Assembly: GCA_009768925.2 (NCBI GenBank)
Contig: VHIT02000018.1
Location: 485,912 to 549,911, forward strand
DNA from: Cryptosporidium bovis
Lineage: Eukaryota; Apicomplexa; Conoidasida; Eucoccidiorida; Cryptosporidiidae
Length of the DNA: 64,000 nucleotides
Reading direction: 5' to 3'
Shown here: positions 42,103-52,596 of the stretch, piece by piece
Numbering within the stretch: position 1 is the first letter of the stretch
Layout: every line of letters begins with the position of its first letter
Notes under the pieces: generated by a model
The model's database searches: none
What the model was told of the DNA's origin: nothing
What the model saw: the letters and a program-made list of their open reading frames with translations, nothing else
Position numbers and translations under genes: made by a program

Positions 42103-42523
42103 TTTATGAGTATATTATTGCACTTTTAATCTAATTCTACTCCAAGTAAATCTCAATAGATAGATATATTAAACTATATTTACAAATTTGTTATTTTTCC
42201 CTATGTAATTTGTTTATTATTAATTATATTTGCTTATCTCAAACCTAATTATCTAGTAAGTAGGTTGTATTCATACCAAAAAATGAAAAGGGAACATCCA
42301 AAAATAATCAGGAATAATCCTCAAAAGTTGCTATTACCCTCCCCTCAGGTTGAGTCAATATTAACACCTAAAATCCTACTTTCCACTCTTCCGAATTTCC
42401 TTCGTATATAAAATTCAAATGTTGGCGCCAAAGGTACCGAAAAAAAATTGAAAGACATGCGATTAGCAGACAAACAAATCTTTATTTAAAAATTTAATCA
42501 AAATTAATAAACAGCCTTAGTTG
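42103..42523 (-). promoter_or_regulatory. RRP36 promoter with GAGGGGAGGG and TTGGCGCCAA
   Basis: Read on the minus strand, this 421-bp spacer has GAGGGGAGGG (42337-42346) about 235 bp before the RRP36 ATG, and a perfect TTGGCGCCAA palindrome (42422-42431) about 320 bp before it, next to GGTACC (42433-42438). The palindrome resembles the E2F motif. The same two elements occur upstream of the next gene. Confidence 0.55.
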
Positions 42524-44923
42524 TTATTGTCTCTGGTTTTTTGATAAAGACAGTATTATAGCAGACTGCGATTCAAGGTGTTGTTTTAGAGTAGGTAGTA
42601 TCTGTTCCTCTGAATCAACGTCTAGCACAATTTTAAGTGATTCAATGATATGTCTAGCATTAGTCTTTAAATTACTATTAGCATTATTGTCAGAAGAGAA
42701 TGAAACCGTATTATCGTCACTACTCCTATCTTGGTGTTGCAATGAACGTGACATTATTTGTGGTTGTGAGTTAATTTTTTTAGATGAAAGTGTATTAATT
42801 GACATAAAGTCATTAAATATTTTTATGCATTCAGGAATTGCGGTTGTCTTATAATCAAGATTAAATGATTCACAGACTATTTTGAAAAACTTTTTAAAAT
42901 CACGGAGTTGAATATAAATAGAATTAGATGCCTGAATAACATCTTGATCATCCAAAACATCAAATAGTGTTTTAAAATGGTTGTAAAAACGATCATACAA
43001 TTCACTGTTAATGTATTCATGTTGTTTTGAGATGTTATTGTTGTTAATGTTGCTACTATCATTGCTCGGAACCCTCTTCTTAGAATTATTATTTAGCGTG
43101 TTAATGTATGATGAGGATAATGCATCCGCTTGATTTGAACTTTCAAATGTGTGAAGTGACTTTTTTTTAGAGGAAGATAGCAGAGAACAAATCATCACAG
43201 GTATGTTTCTAAAGTTTGATATATTTAACAACCTACATGACCACCTAATTATGCTTTCCAATTCAGTTCTATCTGTGTCTTGTAACAAATAAAGCCCCCT
43301 AGACCAAAGTAATTTGTCTCTTTTCATAAGCTCACTAGAAGATATATTATTCTCTTGACAATAGTTAAAGATATTCTTGTCTATTAAAGTATCCTCTTTT
43401 TTGTTTATTTTCCCGATACAATCTATATGATTACTGCTTGTATTATTAAGCTCAAATTCCTCACTACTCTCAATAACAGTGTTTTTTTTTGAGTTGAACT
43501 TATTCTTCCAGAATAATATTGACTTTTCAAATCCAACTATTATTGAATATATATAGTGAGATTGAAGTAATTTCTTTTTTTCTGTTTGAGTTAGCGCTGC
43601 TCCCAATCCATTATCACCACTCAAAACGTTAGTTCTATTACTATTGTTGCTATTAATATTACCACTGGTGTAGTTTATTGAATTTCTATTATTTAATTCG
43701 TTCTCTAAATCGTTTTTAATCTGCTTTAAAAACTGATCAGCTTTGTCCCTGGATTTGTCGTCGTCTTCTTGAAGCCTTAAAATATCTTGTTTTAAGCGAC
43801 AATTCTCAACAAGCAATTGCTGTTTTTCTCTCTCTAATTTACTTATAGTCAATTTTTTATCTCTATCCATATTCTTGTACTTAAAATTATATTCATCCTC
43901 AGAAATTGATTTGCTTATGGCTCTTAAAGATTCATTTTCTTTTTCTAGAGCATCATATTTTCTTTTAAGCAAATTAAGTTTTTCAATTAAACCATTTTTT
44001 TGTGATCTTTCCATATTTAATGCTTCCACTGAATGCTCCCCCCTCGATTCCAATTCATAAAGTAAATTGTGTATTGTGCTTATTAATTTTTTTCCATCTA
44101 CGACCAACTTTTGTGGCTCCGATATAGCTTGAGGAGGCAATTTTATAGATGTATTATCATCAATTGGAAAGGATAATTCTATTACGTTGTGATTTTCGGC
44201 ATCACCATTGTCATTATTTCTATAATATTCCGTTTGTACTGGTTGACCATATGTAATGTTCACCTTGTCATCCATTAAACTTGACAAGCCTATTCCTGTT
44301 TTTTTTGGTTTATCTTTTTCAATATTTAATATACCTTCACTATATATACCATGCAATATTGAACCTACAGTTCTGTAATCATCCACGTTACTGTTTATTT
44401 CAGAGTACTCCGATATATCATTTTGGTATTTTTGTATTCCTGGAGTAATGACCAAATCATCAACCAAATCCTCATTCACGCTATTACTACTATTATTGTC
44501 ATTATTATTTGTAATAGAATTGCTATTGGGAATTTTATTTGCTTTTGTATTGTTTAATATTATATCCGGTGTTCTAGTTATATTTAATCCATGCGATGAT
44601 ACTAGTGTTTGATCGATCTCATCAAATTCCTTTTCATTTACACCAATTAAGTATTTGTCATCGCTATCGCTAATCAGTGCATTTACTTTTCTATTTCCTA
44701 TGTCTTCATTCTGGTAGTTGTTTATTACACCTTCCATTGATATCTTCTTTCGTATTTCATTATTGCTCTCGTATAATGGTGAACGTACAGGAGACACTAT
44801 GTCAGGCAAAAAAGGTATAGACAAGAAACCATTTGCTCTCAAACGATTATTCAGACGAATAAACTGAGCTATATTTACATTTCCAACATCGTTCAAGATA
44901 CTATCATACTCCTTTTTATACAT
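42524..44923 (-). CDS. coiled-coil protein resembling centrosomal proteins
   Basis: This is a 799-aa single-exon protein. The N-terminus (NIAQFIRLNNRLRANGF) resembles the short N-terminal motif of ADIP/SSX2IP and CEP70/CEP135 proteins. Residues ~50-260 are Asn-rich. A long coiled coil runs ~275-410, with heptads through NGLIEKLNLLKRKYDALEKE and KLEREKQQLLVENCRLKQDI. A second conserved-looking region at ~615-690 (FYNHFKTLFDVLDDQDV, YIQLRDFKKFFKIV) resembles the CEP70 C-terminal region. All three families act at microtubule-organising centres, so a spindle-pole role is plausible. I cannot choose among them by eye; the coiled coil itself is certain. Confidence 0.6.
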   Translation of the reverse strand: MYKKEYDSILNDVGNVNIAQFIRLNNRLRANGFLSIPFLPDIVSPVRSPLYESNNEIRKKISMEGVINNYQNEDIGNRKVNALISDSDDKYLIGVNEKEFDEIDQTLVSSHGLNITRTPDIILNNTKANKIPNSNSITNNNDNNSSNSVNEDLVDDLVITPGIQKYQNDISEYSEINSNVDDYRTVGSILHGIYSEGILNIEKDKPKKTGIGLSSLMDDKVNITYGQPVQTEYYRNNDNGDAENHNVIELSFPIDDNTSIKLPPQAISEPQKLVVDGKKLISTIHNLLYELESRGEHSVEALNMERSQKNGLIEKLNLLKRKYDALEKENESLRAISKSISEDEYNFKYKNMDRDKKLTISKLEREKQQLLVENCRLKQDILRLQEDDDKSRDKADQFLKQIKNDLENELNNRNSINYTSGNINSNNSNRTNVLSGDNGLGAALTQTEKKKLLQSHYIYSIIVGFEKSILFWKNKFNSKKNTVIESSEEFELNNTSSNHIDCIGKINKKEDTLIDKNIFNYCQENNISSSELMKRDKLLWSRGLYLLQDTDRTELESIIRWSCRLLNISNFRNIPVMICSLLSSSKKKSLHTFESSNQADALSSSYINTLNNNSKKRVPSNDSSNINNNNISKQHEYINSELYDRFYNHFKTLFDVLDDQDVIQASNSIYIQLRDFKKFFKIVCESFNLDYKTTAIPECIKIFNDFMSINTLSSKKINSQPQIMSRSLQHQDRSSDDNTVSFSSDNNANSNLKTNARHIIESLKIVLDVDSEEQILPTLKQHLESQSAIILSLSKNQRQ

Positions 44924-45686
44924 TTTACTCAGTGTATAAATATCAATAAATATATATCCACTCTTTTTAAATACTTAATCCTTTAAGCATATATTTATAT
45001 ATTGCACACACATTAATTACCTATTTATTAATTTAATAAGCAACAATTATACCTAAAAATATTTATCTTTTAAAAATACAAGCTCAACGGTCTCTTCCGT
45101 TAAGTAACTTCTTTTTCTATTTAGGTCTTATATACCACCGCTCTCTAACATACTAAGCTATTTACTTTATTAAAATCGCCAAAGGAAAAAAAGTTATTCG
45201 TACTGACAGCTTTTTTTTGCCACTTCTCCCCTCCCCTCTAACCCACCTCTTCTCGTTTATTTTAACCATATAAGCATTACTAGTAAAATGGCGCCGTAAA
45301 GGCGCGCAACACACATATGGTATCACCATTATCTTGAACAATATAAAAAAAGCAACTACAAGGAAATTATTCTAATTATATAATTTTTTTGAGGTGTCTA
45401 ATCTGTGTGTTTTCATTTCAATGTATTCAAAAACGAGAAATAAAATGGATATCATGTATAGGATTTCTCCTGTTTTATGCTAGTACTCAATTTTTATACA
45501 ACACCAGATGAAAAATGGAAAAAAGTAGTTTATTTTTTATTCAAGAATTAATTTGAAACGAGAAATATGAACTTTTTCTTTCTTTAAATCTATTCAATGA
45601 AGCTATATCAGTTGTCCTCTTTGTTTAATTTACAGATGTTCAAGTAAAATGATTTTTAATATTTATATATGGCTTTATTACCTAGA
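44924..45686 (-). promoter_or_regulatory. promoter of coiled-coil gene with GAGGGGAGGG and GGCGCC
   Basis: This 763-bp spacer lies between two minus-strand genes. On the minus strand, GAGGGGAGGG (45229-45238) lies about 306 bp before the coiled-coil gene ATG, and GGCGCC (within 45289-45295, followed by GGCGCGC at 45301-45307) about 366 bp before it. The order matches the RRP36 promoter. A short inverted repeat AACGG/CCGTT lies at 45086-45101. Confidence 0.5.
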
Positions 45687-47231
45687 TTAGTTAATATTAA
45701 GTAAATTAGCTTCAATATCGTCAAAAGAGTTAATGTCACTTATAAACCCATCTGATTTTGGTTCAAAAAGTCCTTGGTTAGGATCTGATAGGTTATTTTG
45801 GAAATGATTGATTGCATGTTGAAATTTAATTCTGTCGGATACAATATTTAATGGTCTGTGAATAAATTCATAATCCGTTTCTGCTAGTTTCAATGCACCT
45901 TCAATTGAATTCCCTAACCTATTATATGACTGTCTCTCATTTAGTGAATTAACAAAGCCAGTATCTTCAATATCCCAGTTTGAATTGCTGTAAAATTCTT
46001 TAGACAATTCACGTATAACGGATTCAAATGAGGGAGCAATTGAACTTTCATCGTATGATTCCTGTATAAGGGAATGTTCGTCCACTAATTTAAATACCTT
46101 TAGTATAAGTTCCTTTTCCCTTACAGTTAAAGAGGAACATGTGCTTATATCATGTATTTGCTGCTGTGATTCATATGACCAAATAGTTACACCTGACAAT
46201 ATAAAGCCCTTGACAATTAGTTGTACTATCTCAGAATATTGATTATTAAATCTTTTCATTTTATTTGATAATTGTGGTAGAAAATTAGTGCACCACTGTG
46301 GTCTGCACAGCGATTGTAAAAAGGATGTAAATACTAATTGCCTCATTCTATCCATTAATGGTGCTGCATATACAACTGAATATACAATCAAATCTTTGGA
46401 TTGTTCTCTATCTGGATCATATAATAAGTGTATTCTTTGCCATATAGATAAAGATGAACCACAAAGCAATGCAGACACTAATAATGGATCCCCTTTATTT
46501 ACATTTGATATTCTGTTAACCATACCCTGTACTGATAATTGGTTATCTATTTCATCATTTCTACTTATTGAAAATATGTCTGATTTAGGTGGAGCAAACG
46601 AAGGAGCACAAAATACTTCTTTTATATACGTAGATCTATCTCTACCTGAATCTAGTATTAAACCACACAATTGATTTATCGTTAATTTTAATAATTCAAT
46701 GCATTGTTCATAGTCGGATGTATCATCATTATTGTTGTTATTATTGCTATTGTTATCTTTATTGTTTCTATTAAATCCTATTTCATTTATTTTTTGTTTT
46801 GTATTTTTAAAATTATATTTACCGATCTCCAAATCATTCTTTGTACCTACTAATTCTCCAAATATACCTGTTAGTATTGATGCTCTTAACTTATGTTGAT
46901 TCAATGATTCAGGATAGTATTCCATTAATGTATGTATGCGTAGCAATGAAAATATATGTGAAAGATTTATATCATCTATACAGCACGCTCCCAAGTAACT
47001 CAGTATTCCAGATGTGTAAAATGGGGTCATTTTATCTAACATATCTTTTAAAAATTCTCTCATTGAGTTACTTCCTATTAATACATAATTTTGAAATATT
47101 GGATTTGAAAAGTTGACATTTCTGTAATCGGTAGATACATATAAAAACCCCAACTGTTTGCATTGATCTAGTAAATCGCATATTCGATGTATTAGGTATT
47201 CATATTCGCTTTGCCACTGAAACAGTACCAT
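45687..47231 (-). CDS. uncharacterised 514-aa helical protein
   Basis: This is an intact single-exon gene starting at MVLFQWQSEYEYL. I do not recognise the family. The sequence is mostly predicted helix with conserved-looking blocks: YTSGILSYLGACC, LRASILTGIFGELVGT, VFCAPSFAPP, GDPLLVSALLCGSS, DRMRQLVFTSFLQSLCRPQWC and YSEIVQLIVKGFILSG. Blocks of this kind suggest an ordered, old protein, not a low-complexity one; a single Asn run (~165-180) interrupts it. There is no signal peptide or membrane segment. It sits between the coiled-coil gene and tubulin cofactor D on the same strand, but there is no evidence for cotranscription. Confidence 0.82.
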   Translation of the reverse strand: MVLFQWQSEYEYLIHRICDLLDQCKQLGFLYVSTDYRNVNFSNPIFQNYVLIGSNSMREFLKDMLDKMTPFYTSGILSYLGACCIDDINLSHIFSLLRIHTLMEYYPESLNQHKLRASILTGIFGELVGTKNDLEIGKYNFKNTKQKINEIGFNRNNKDNNSNNNNNNDDTSDYEQCIELLKLTINQLCGLILDSGRDRSTYIKEVFCAPSFAPPKSDIFSISRNDEIDNQLSVQGMVNRISNVNKGDPLLVSALLCGSSLSIWQRIHLLYDPDREQSKDLIVYSVVYAAPLMDRMRQLVFTSFLQSLCRPQWCTNFLPQLSNKMKRFNNQYSEIVQLIVKGFILSGVTIWSYESQQQIHDISTCSSLTVREKELILKVFKLVDEHSLIQESYDESSIAPSFESVIRELSKEFYSNSNWDIEDTGFVNSLNERQSYNRLGNSIEGALKLAETDYEFIHRPLNIVSDRIKFQHAINHFQNNLSDPNQGLFEPKSDGFISDINSFDDIEANLLNIN

Positions 47232-47555
47232 TTTTCCTTATTTTCTGTGCAATATCTTAAAATATTTGGCTTTATTTTTCAAAGTTCTCATGCATATATT
47301 ATTTTCTATGGAAAGTATTTCAAACAAATATATTCGTTTAAGGTACGATATGTGTATTGTTTATACTCCTAACTATGTACCTTTATATATATTAATATAA
47401 GGCCTCAAAAAATACACTAAAAAATATTAACCTAAGTTTATTTTGTCTTATTGGTATATATTTAAATTACTAACAATAAAATTTAATGTGTGCACACACA
47501 AACAAACCAAATCGAGACGAAAAGTATTAAAAATAATTCATTATTTAATCAGTGA
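47232..47555. other. short A/T-rich spacer
   Basis: This is a 324-bp spacer between tandem minus-strand genes, the 514-aa protein and TBCD. I see only A/T-rich sequence. Confidence 0.4.
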
Positions 47556-50500
47556 TTACAATACATTAATAGAGTCATTGCCTAATTCTAATTTTGAAAT
47601 GCGAGTGAATTCCATTCTCATTATTAATAATTGACTCTCATCAATATCTCCTTCCCATTGATTTTCCCTAATGAATCCAATCATTTTTTCTATTCTTTCA
47701 TCCCCTTGTATATAACATATGTTGTTGTAGATATTATCAGCAGTGTAGGATCTAATTGTTGGATATTCGTGTGAAATAAGCAGTGACAAGATTGTAAGTG
47801 ATTTATCCATTAATTCTATATCTTTATTTACATTTTCATTGAATGAGATCTGAACAACGATACATGATATTGTTTTAATTAATCTAACACTCTTAGTTTT
47901 TAAAACAATATCCTCTATCTTCAATAAAATGTCTTTTAATATACTTGTGTCACACGGACTTACATCCCACATAAGTAATATCATTACAAACTCAAGTGCA
48001 TGCATTAGTATTCTAATAAATGAAATGGCGCCATCTTCAGTATTATTGAGTGAAGCAATTAATATTTTTAAATTATTATAAATGGAGTTTATTGAATGTT
48101 TGTTATTTTTAGATTTTGAAATATCATTTAAAAACAAATTAAGTTCATATCCTATATATTCTTTTGAGTTGTTAGAATAAGAAAAAGAAGGTGTTAAAGG
48201 AGATGTACTGTGAGATATCCAGTTAATAATACCGTATATTATTGGTTTTTGAATTGAATTATCAAGTATAAATTTCATAAAATTATGTTTAAATAGCCGA
48301 ACACTTGAGTTTGAAAATATTTGGAAGTTCCTGTTCGATAAATAGAACAGAAATTGATTATCAAAGTCAATGTAAGGCAGTAAATTGTGTGGCACAATCT
48401 CAATTGAATCTAACAAATCAAAAAAAAAGCAACTATTGTTAAAAAAGTTTGTTTCTGAAAAAAAAAATGATTTTATATCGTTTATTTGATCATAACTATA
48501 TATAAGTTTATAGTCTTCCAATATATTTTCTAGTACACTTGAGCATGATGTAAATAATTGATATATAAGCGGATCCATAGTATTACTATTATTAATGATA
48601 AATTCGACATCTTTAAGAGTAGAATGTACATTTTCTTTGTCACAAATTTCACCACATACTGTTTTTTCTTTAATAAGAAATAATTCAAGTACTTCGTACG
48701 GTATTCCATAAAAAATGCGATAGTAAATCCAGTAAATGTTAAGTTCGTACTTGTCATTGTCATTCACATTTAATTTACAAAGTATTTTATATAACAACAG
48801 TATTGCCTTTACTCTAAGTTTGTCTGAATAATTGAATATATTAAACATAAATGCCGATATAATGTCAATAAAGTATTTGTTATTAATAAATGCGTTGTTG
48901 GTGTAAAGACATGTTATAATTTCCATAGATAATTCCCTTATCAAGGACCCAACATCGCCTCTTTTATCAACAGAATAATCAAAGCAACCATGAATAAATA
49001 AATCAGTGCATATATTATCAAATATTTCATCACTAATACTAATTCCCATATTGGAACTATTTTTTACATTTAATATAACCATTCCTATTGAGAACAAAGA
49101 ATTTCTTCTACATTCAATATCATAATTTGAAAACAAAATGTATTTATCTGAATTAAATTCGTTTCTGTTTTTAACCTTAATAATTCCTCTGTTAAAAACG
49201 TTAACTAAACAATTAATTATTTCGATAACTAAATCATTATTTTTAATTAGGTGAACTATTTTCGGGAATAACAAACCAATATTCAATATCATTCCCCTAA
49301 GTGCCATTATGTGTATATTTGCTGACTCGTTGTTTATTGTTGAAACAAAGTTTTTGATTAACATTTCTATTTCACTGTAAGATGGTGAGTTGCTAGTATT
49401 ATCCATTCTCCACTCTACAAGTGCATTTAATGCAGATGTTCCTGACATTTGTACACTAAAACTTAAATGTTTAATTGATTCAACTATTGATTGAAGAAAA
49501 CGTGAGAATGTTGCCTTTTTAAATTGAATAATCTCTTTAGATTTACAAATAGATATTATTAAACATAACACTCCTTTTCTCGTTAATTCACCACCTTTGC
49601 CTCTATATAATCTGTTTTTTTCTATCATAATGGGTATATTTCTTATATAGTCGCTTAGTGTGAAATCAGAAAACTGAACAAAATCCTTGTTATTATTATT
49701 TTTAAAAACTAATTTGTTCCAAAAATCTATTTTTTTACTAAATACAGTGTTTTTTAACAGTAATATTGAAGCAATTAATAGCGATGAATGTCTGTATATT
49801 GGATTTGAACTAAAAATTGAGATCCCAGTAAAATTCTCGTTTTCTGATCTTAGATTTATTACATTATTGAACATTATTTCATCATAACATTTATTAAAAG
49901 AATAAGGAACTAGTTTTCCAAAAGCAACAAGTGAAAGTAAGCGATATTTAATTTGTGGATGATTAAACACATTTTTAATTAAATAGTTTATAAGTATGTC
50001 CGAAAATGGATAATCTGAAATTGATTTAAAATTGTTATTGTTATTACGAATTCCTATCTCACCTTCATTATTTATATTTAAAGAGCCTATTTTAGTTGAT
50101 ACCTCTATAAAAGATGACTTTACAGATGAAATAGTAAAAAAGTCGGCGATAGTAACAATAGAAATACCAAATGGAATGTTTTCACCACCTTGCCTTCCAA
50201 TTAACTCTTGTAAAGCAGCACATGAGGATCTCCTTCCGTTAATTTGTGTATCAAACACTGTCAATGGTAATATTGATATTATAATATCATTTACATATTT
50301 AATTAACATATTTGAAGGAACATTTTTCGCCAAACTCCAAATAATATAACATGCAGAATCTCGTATTTGTGTTCCTAAATTTCTCAATCCGTTCCACTCT
50401 TGGTAGTTTAAACAGTATTTAATAAACTCTATTATTTCTTCCAAGTAATTCTCAAATACATAATTTATTCTTTTCCTAATTAACTCGGCTATAGTTAAGC

Positions 50501-51857
50501 ATTTGCCTTCAATATAATTTGGATTTAAATTACTATATTTTGTTTCAATAGGTATGTTTTTTTCACCGTTATCCAACTTATAATCACCTAATAATAATAT
50601 ATCATCTAGTATTTCTCCAATATATATATTATTCTTTTCTTCGCTACTTATCTTATATAGTATCTTAGCAATGCATTTTGAGCTAGTGTGTTTAAGAAGT
50701 GAATGATTTGATTTGTTATAGTGCATCATCAATTTCAAAGACCAATGTAGTATATTTTTATTTGAATTATTTAAGTATTTGATTAATTGTTGATTGCTGA
50801 TACATTTAATCACAATGTTAGATATACATACTAATTTACAACTAACTGACTTTATAGAGTAAAAGTTACCTTCTCCTGAACTTTCTGTTGAGGACAAACC
50901 ATTTACATGTAAACACAAATTATTATTCTCTTTCTCATTTAATGTTGGAATTTCTAAGTAATTTATTATTCTATCTATAAATAATTCAATGCTTTCAACA
51001 GGACCTAATTTAACTGAATATTTAATCCAAATTAATATTCCAAGAGAATTTGGATTTTTATTCATTCCATTAGTAATAATATCATCAAATATGGTTGAAT
51101 AATTTGATATCCATAGGTTATTAAAATCTGTTCTACATAATATTTTTGCAAATACATATGATGATGTCTCATTTATTATGCAATATTTATTCTCCATTAC
51201 TTTTGGTATTACTATATCAAGTGTCCTTTTAAATAAATCCATCTCTTTGTACATATATTTCGAGTCTAAAACTTGAAATGAAAAAGGTATTAATACGAGT
51301 GTAGTTAACCACACATAAAGTATGTATATAAAATGCCAATTTTTATCATTATCATCGATAATAAATGAATTGTTTTCCAACTTATCTTTAAGCGTGATGT
51401 AGTCTATAACTGACTCTAAATATCTAACCTCACTAGGAAAGTATAGTGATACTACCTTTAAACCCCTTATTTTACATAAGGTGTAAATGCAATCTGACAA
51501 TCTGTAAATGTTAGCTTGAATATGTTCGTCTATGTTTAATTTGTTACTTTCATTATCATTATTTATTATACTTTCATGTAAATTTATGGAAATCTCAGTT
51601 AGAAATTTCGCAATTATGTTAGTCAATGGGGAGCATATTCTTTCCAAATAATTGTCTAAAATGTAGGGTTTCTCTTGGTATTTTTCAAGTAATTTAACAA
51701 ATTCATCTGTATGGTTTCTATATTTGTTGTATCCCAATTCTCTGTATAATAACAATCCATCTTTTATCACTGATTCTATCGCATTTATGTCACACAAATA
51801 CTCATTTTCGTTTGAACAACTCAAAAAACCATCAACTCCATCGTTTAAATTATTCAT
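47556..51857 (-). CDS. TBCD: tubulin-folding cofactor D
   Basis: This is a 1433-aa single-exon HEAT-repeat protein. It binds beta-tubulin and builds the alpha-beta dimer with cofactors C and E; it also promotes GTP hydrolysis and dimer disassembly with them. Family blocks are clear: a helical N-terminus with ILDNYLERICSPLTNII, a LSDCIYTLCKIRGLKVV stretch near 125, WLTTLVLIPF near 190, QIRDSACYIIWSLAK (~494-509, compare V-R-D-A-A-C-Y-V-x-W-A-x-A-R), and RRSSCAALQELIGRQGG (~540-557, compare RRA-AAFQE-VGRQG), followed by GISIVTIADFF. Length exceeds the human protein (~1190 aa) because of inserts. The C-terminal region also has helical repeats. All expected core motifs are present. Confidence 0.95.
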   Translation of the reverse strand: MNNLNDGVDGFLSCSNENEYLCDINAIESVIKDGLLLYRELGYNKYRNHTDEFVKLLEKYQEKPYILDNYLERICSPLTNIIAKFLTEISINLHESIINNDNESNKLNIDEHIQANIYRLSDCIYTLCKIRGLKVVSLYFPSEVRYLESVIDYITLKDKLENNSFIIDDNDKNWHFIYILYVWLTTLVLIPFSFQVLDSKYMYKEMDLFKRTLDIVIPKVMENKYCIINETSSYVFAKILCRTDFNNLWISNYSTIFDDIITNGMNKNPNSLGILIWIKYSVKLGPVESIELFIDRIINYLEIPTLNEKENNNLCLHVNGLSSTESSGEGNFYSIKSVSCKLVCISNIVIKCISNQQLIKYLNNSNKNILHWSLKLMMHYNKSNHSLLKHTSSKCIAKILYKISSEEKNNIYIGEILDDILLLGDYKLDNGEKNIPIETKYSNLNPNYIEGKCLTIAELIRKRINYVFENYLEEIIEFIKYCLNYQEWNGLRNLGTQIRDSACYIIWSLAKNVPSNMLIKYVNDIIISILPLTVFDTQINGRRSSCAALQELIGRQGGENIPFGISIVTIADFFTISSVKSSFIEVSTKIGSLNINNEGEIGIRNNNNNFKSISDYPFSDILINYLIKNVFNHPQIKYRLLSLVAFGKLVPYSFNKCYDEIMFNNVINLRSENENFTGISIFSSNPIYRHSSLLIASILLLKNTVFSKKIDFWNKLVFKNNNNKDFVQFSDFTLSDYIRNIPIMIEKNRLYRGKGGELTRKGVLCLIISICKSKEIIQFKKATFSRFLQSIVESIKHLSFSVQMSGTSALNALVEWRMDNTSNSPSYSEIEMLIKNFVSTINNESANIHIMALRGMILNIGLLFPKIVHLIKNNDLVIEIINCLVNVFNRGIIKVKNRNEFNSDKYILFSNYDIECRRNSLFSIGMVILNVKNSSNMGISISDEIFDNICTDLFIHGCFDYSVDKRGDVGSLIRELSMEIITCLYTNNAFINNKYFIDIISAFMFNIFNYSDKLRVKAILLLYKILCKLNVNDNDKYELNIYWIYYRIFYGIPYEVLELFLIKEKTVCGEICDKENVHSTLKDVEFIINNSNTMDPLIYQLFTSCSSVLENILEDYKLIYSYDQINDIKSFFFSETNFFNNSCFFFDLLDSIEIVPHNLLPYIDFDNQFLFYLSNRNFQIFSNSSVRLFKHNFMKFILDNSIQKPIIYGIINWISHSTSPLTPSFSYSNNSKEYIGYELNLFLNDISKSKNNKHSINSIYNNLKILIASLNNTEDGAISFIRILMHALEFVMILLMWDVSPCDTSILKDILLKIEDIVLKTKSVRLIKTISCIVVQISFNENVNKDIELMDKSLTILSLLISHEYPTIRSYTADNIYNNICYIQGDERIEKMIGFIRENQWEGDIDESQLLIMRMEFTRISKLELGNDSINVL

Positions 51858-52596
51858 ATTTTGTCAAAATTTTTGAAGCTCCTTATTTTATTTCTCAATT
51901 ATACCTCAAATTAAATACCATATTTAATGATAAATACATAAATTTTTATGGCTTATTCTTGTGTATTTATGTATAAACACACAATATCAGAAAACAACGT
52001 ATGCAATAAAAATCGATATTAAATATTCCGCTGTTTGATCACAAATAATACAATATAATCCTGAAAGTCTCGAACATACATTTACCTATGTTTTTCTCTT
52101 TTCCCTTTTCTTTTTCATTAATTCATTATTTACTAGTAATTGATCATATTTTGTTGTGGCGCCGAACCTGCCACTTATTTGGGTAACCTCGGTATTTGTG
52201 ATTTAGGAAATTAAAAGTTAATTTGAAGTGTAACTAAATATATGGGATGACCATCATTTCTAAACGTGTTCAATGACAATATAAGTTTTAATAAAGTAAG
52301 AATACTGATGTATCAAAATATCAATATATAGATTAATTAAAATATTGAGATATATTTCAACGTATGAACGTATTTGGTGAATATAGACTGAAAGGAGAAA
52401 AAACCAAAAATAAAGTGATACAATACACGGAAATATTTTTTCTAACAATTAGTTTGCATGTTTGGTATAGTTAACTGAAAAATAAGCAGCTGTTTCTAGT
52501 TTAGACTGTTTACTATAGAGAACAAATTACAGCACATAAACAAACATTAACTATAATACAGGCAAATCGTCTAAATATTGAGTCTGGGATTTAAAA
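51858..52596. promoter_or_regulatory. bidirectional promoter spacer with GGCGCC hairpin
   Basis: This 739-bp spacer lies between divergent TBCD (minus) and DRG2 (plus). Its only GC-rich part, around 52156-52190, has GTGGC (52156-52160) and GCCAC (52170-52174) as an inverted repeat over a 9-nt gap, enclosing TGGCGCC (52157-52163). The E2F-like core could serve both genes. The rest is A/T-rich. Confidence 0.45.

Noticed and set aside
45086-45101. Inverted repeat AACGG/CCGTT
   Set aside because: The stem is only 5 bp, common by chance; no terminator or ncRNA support.
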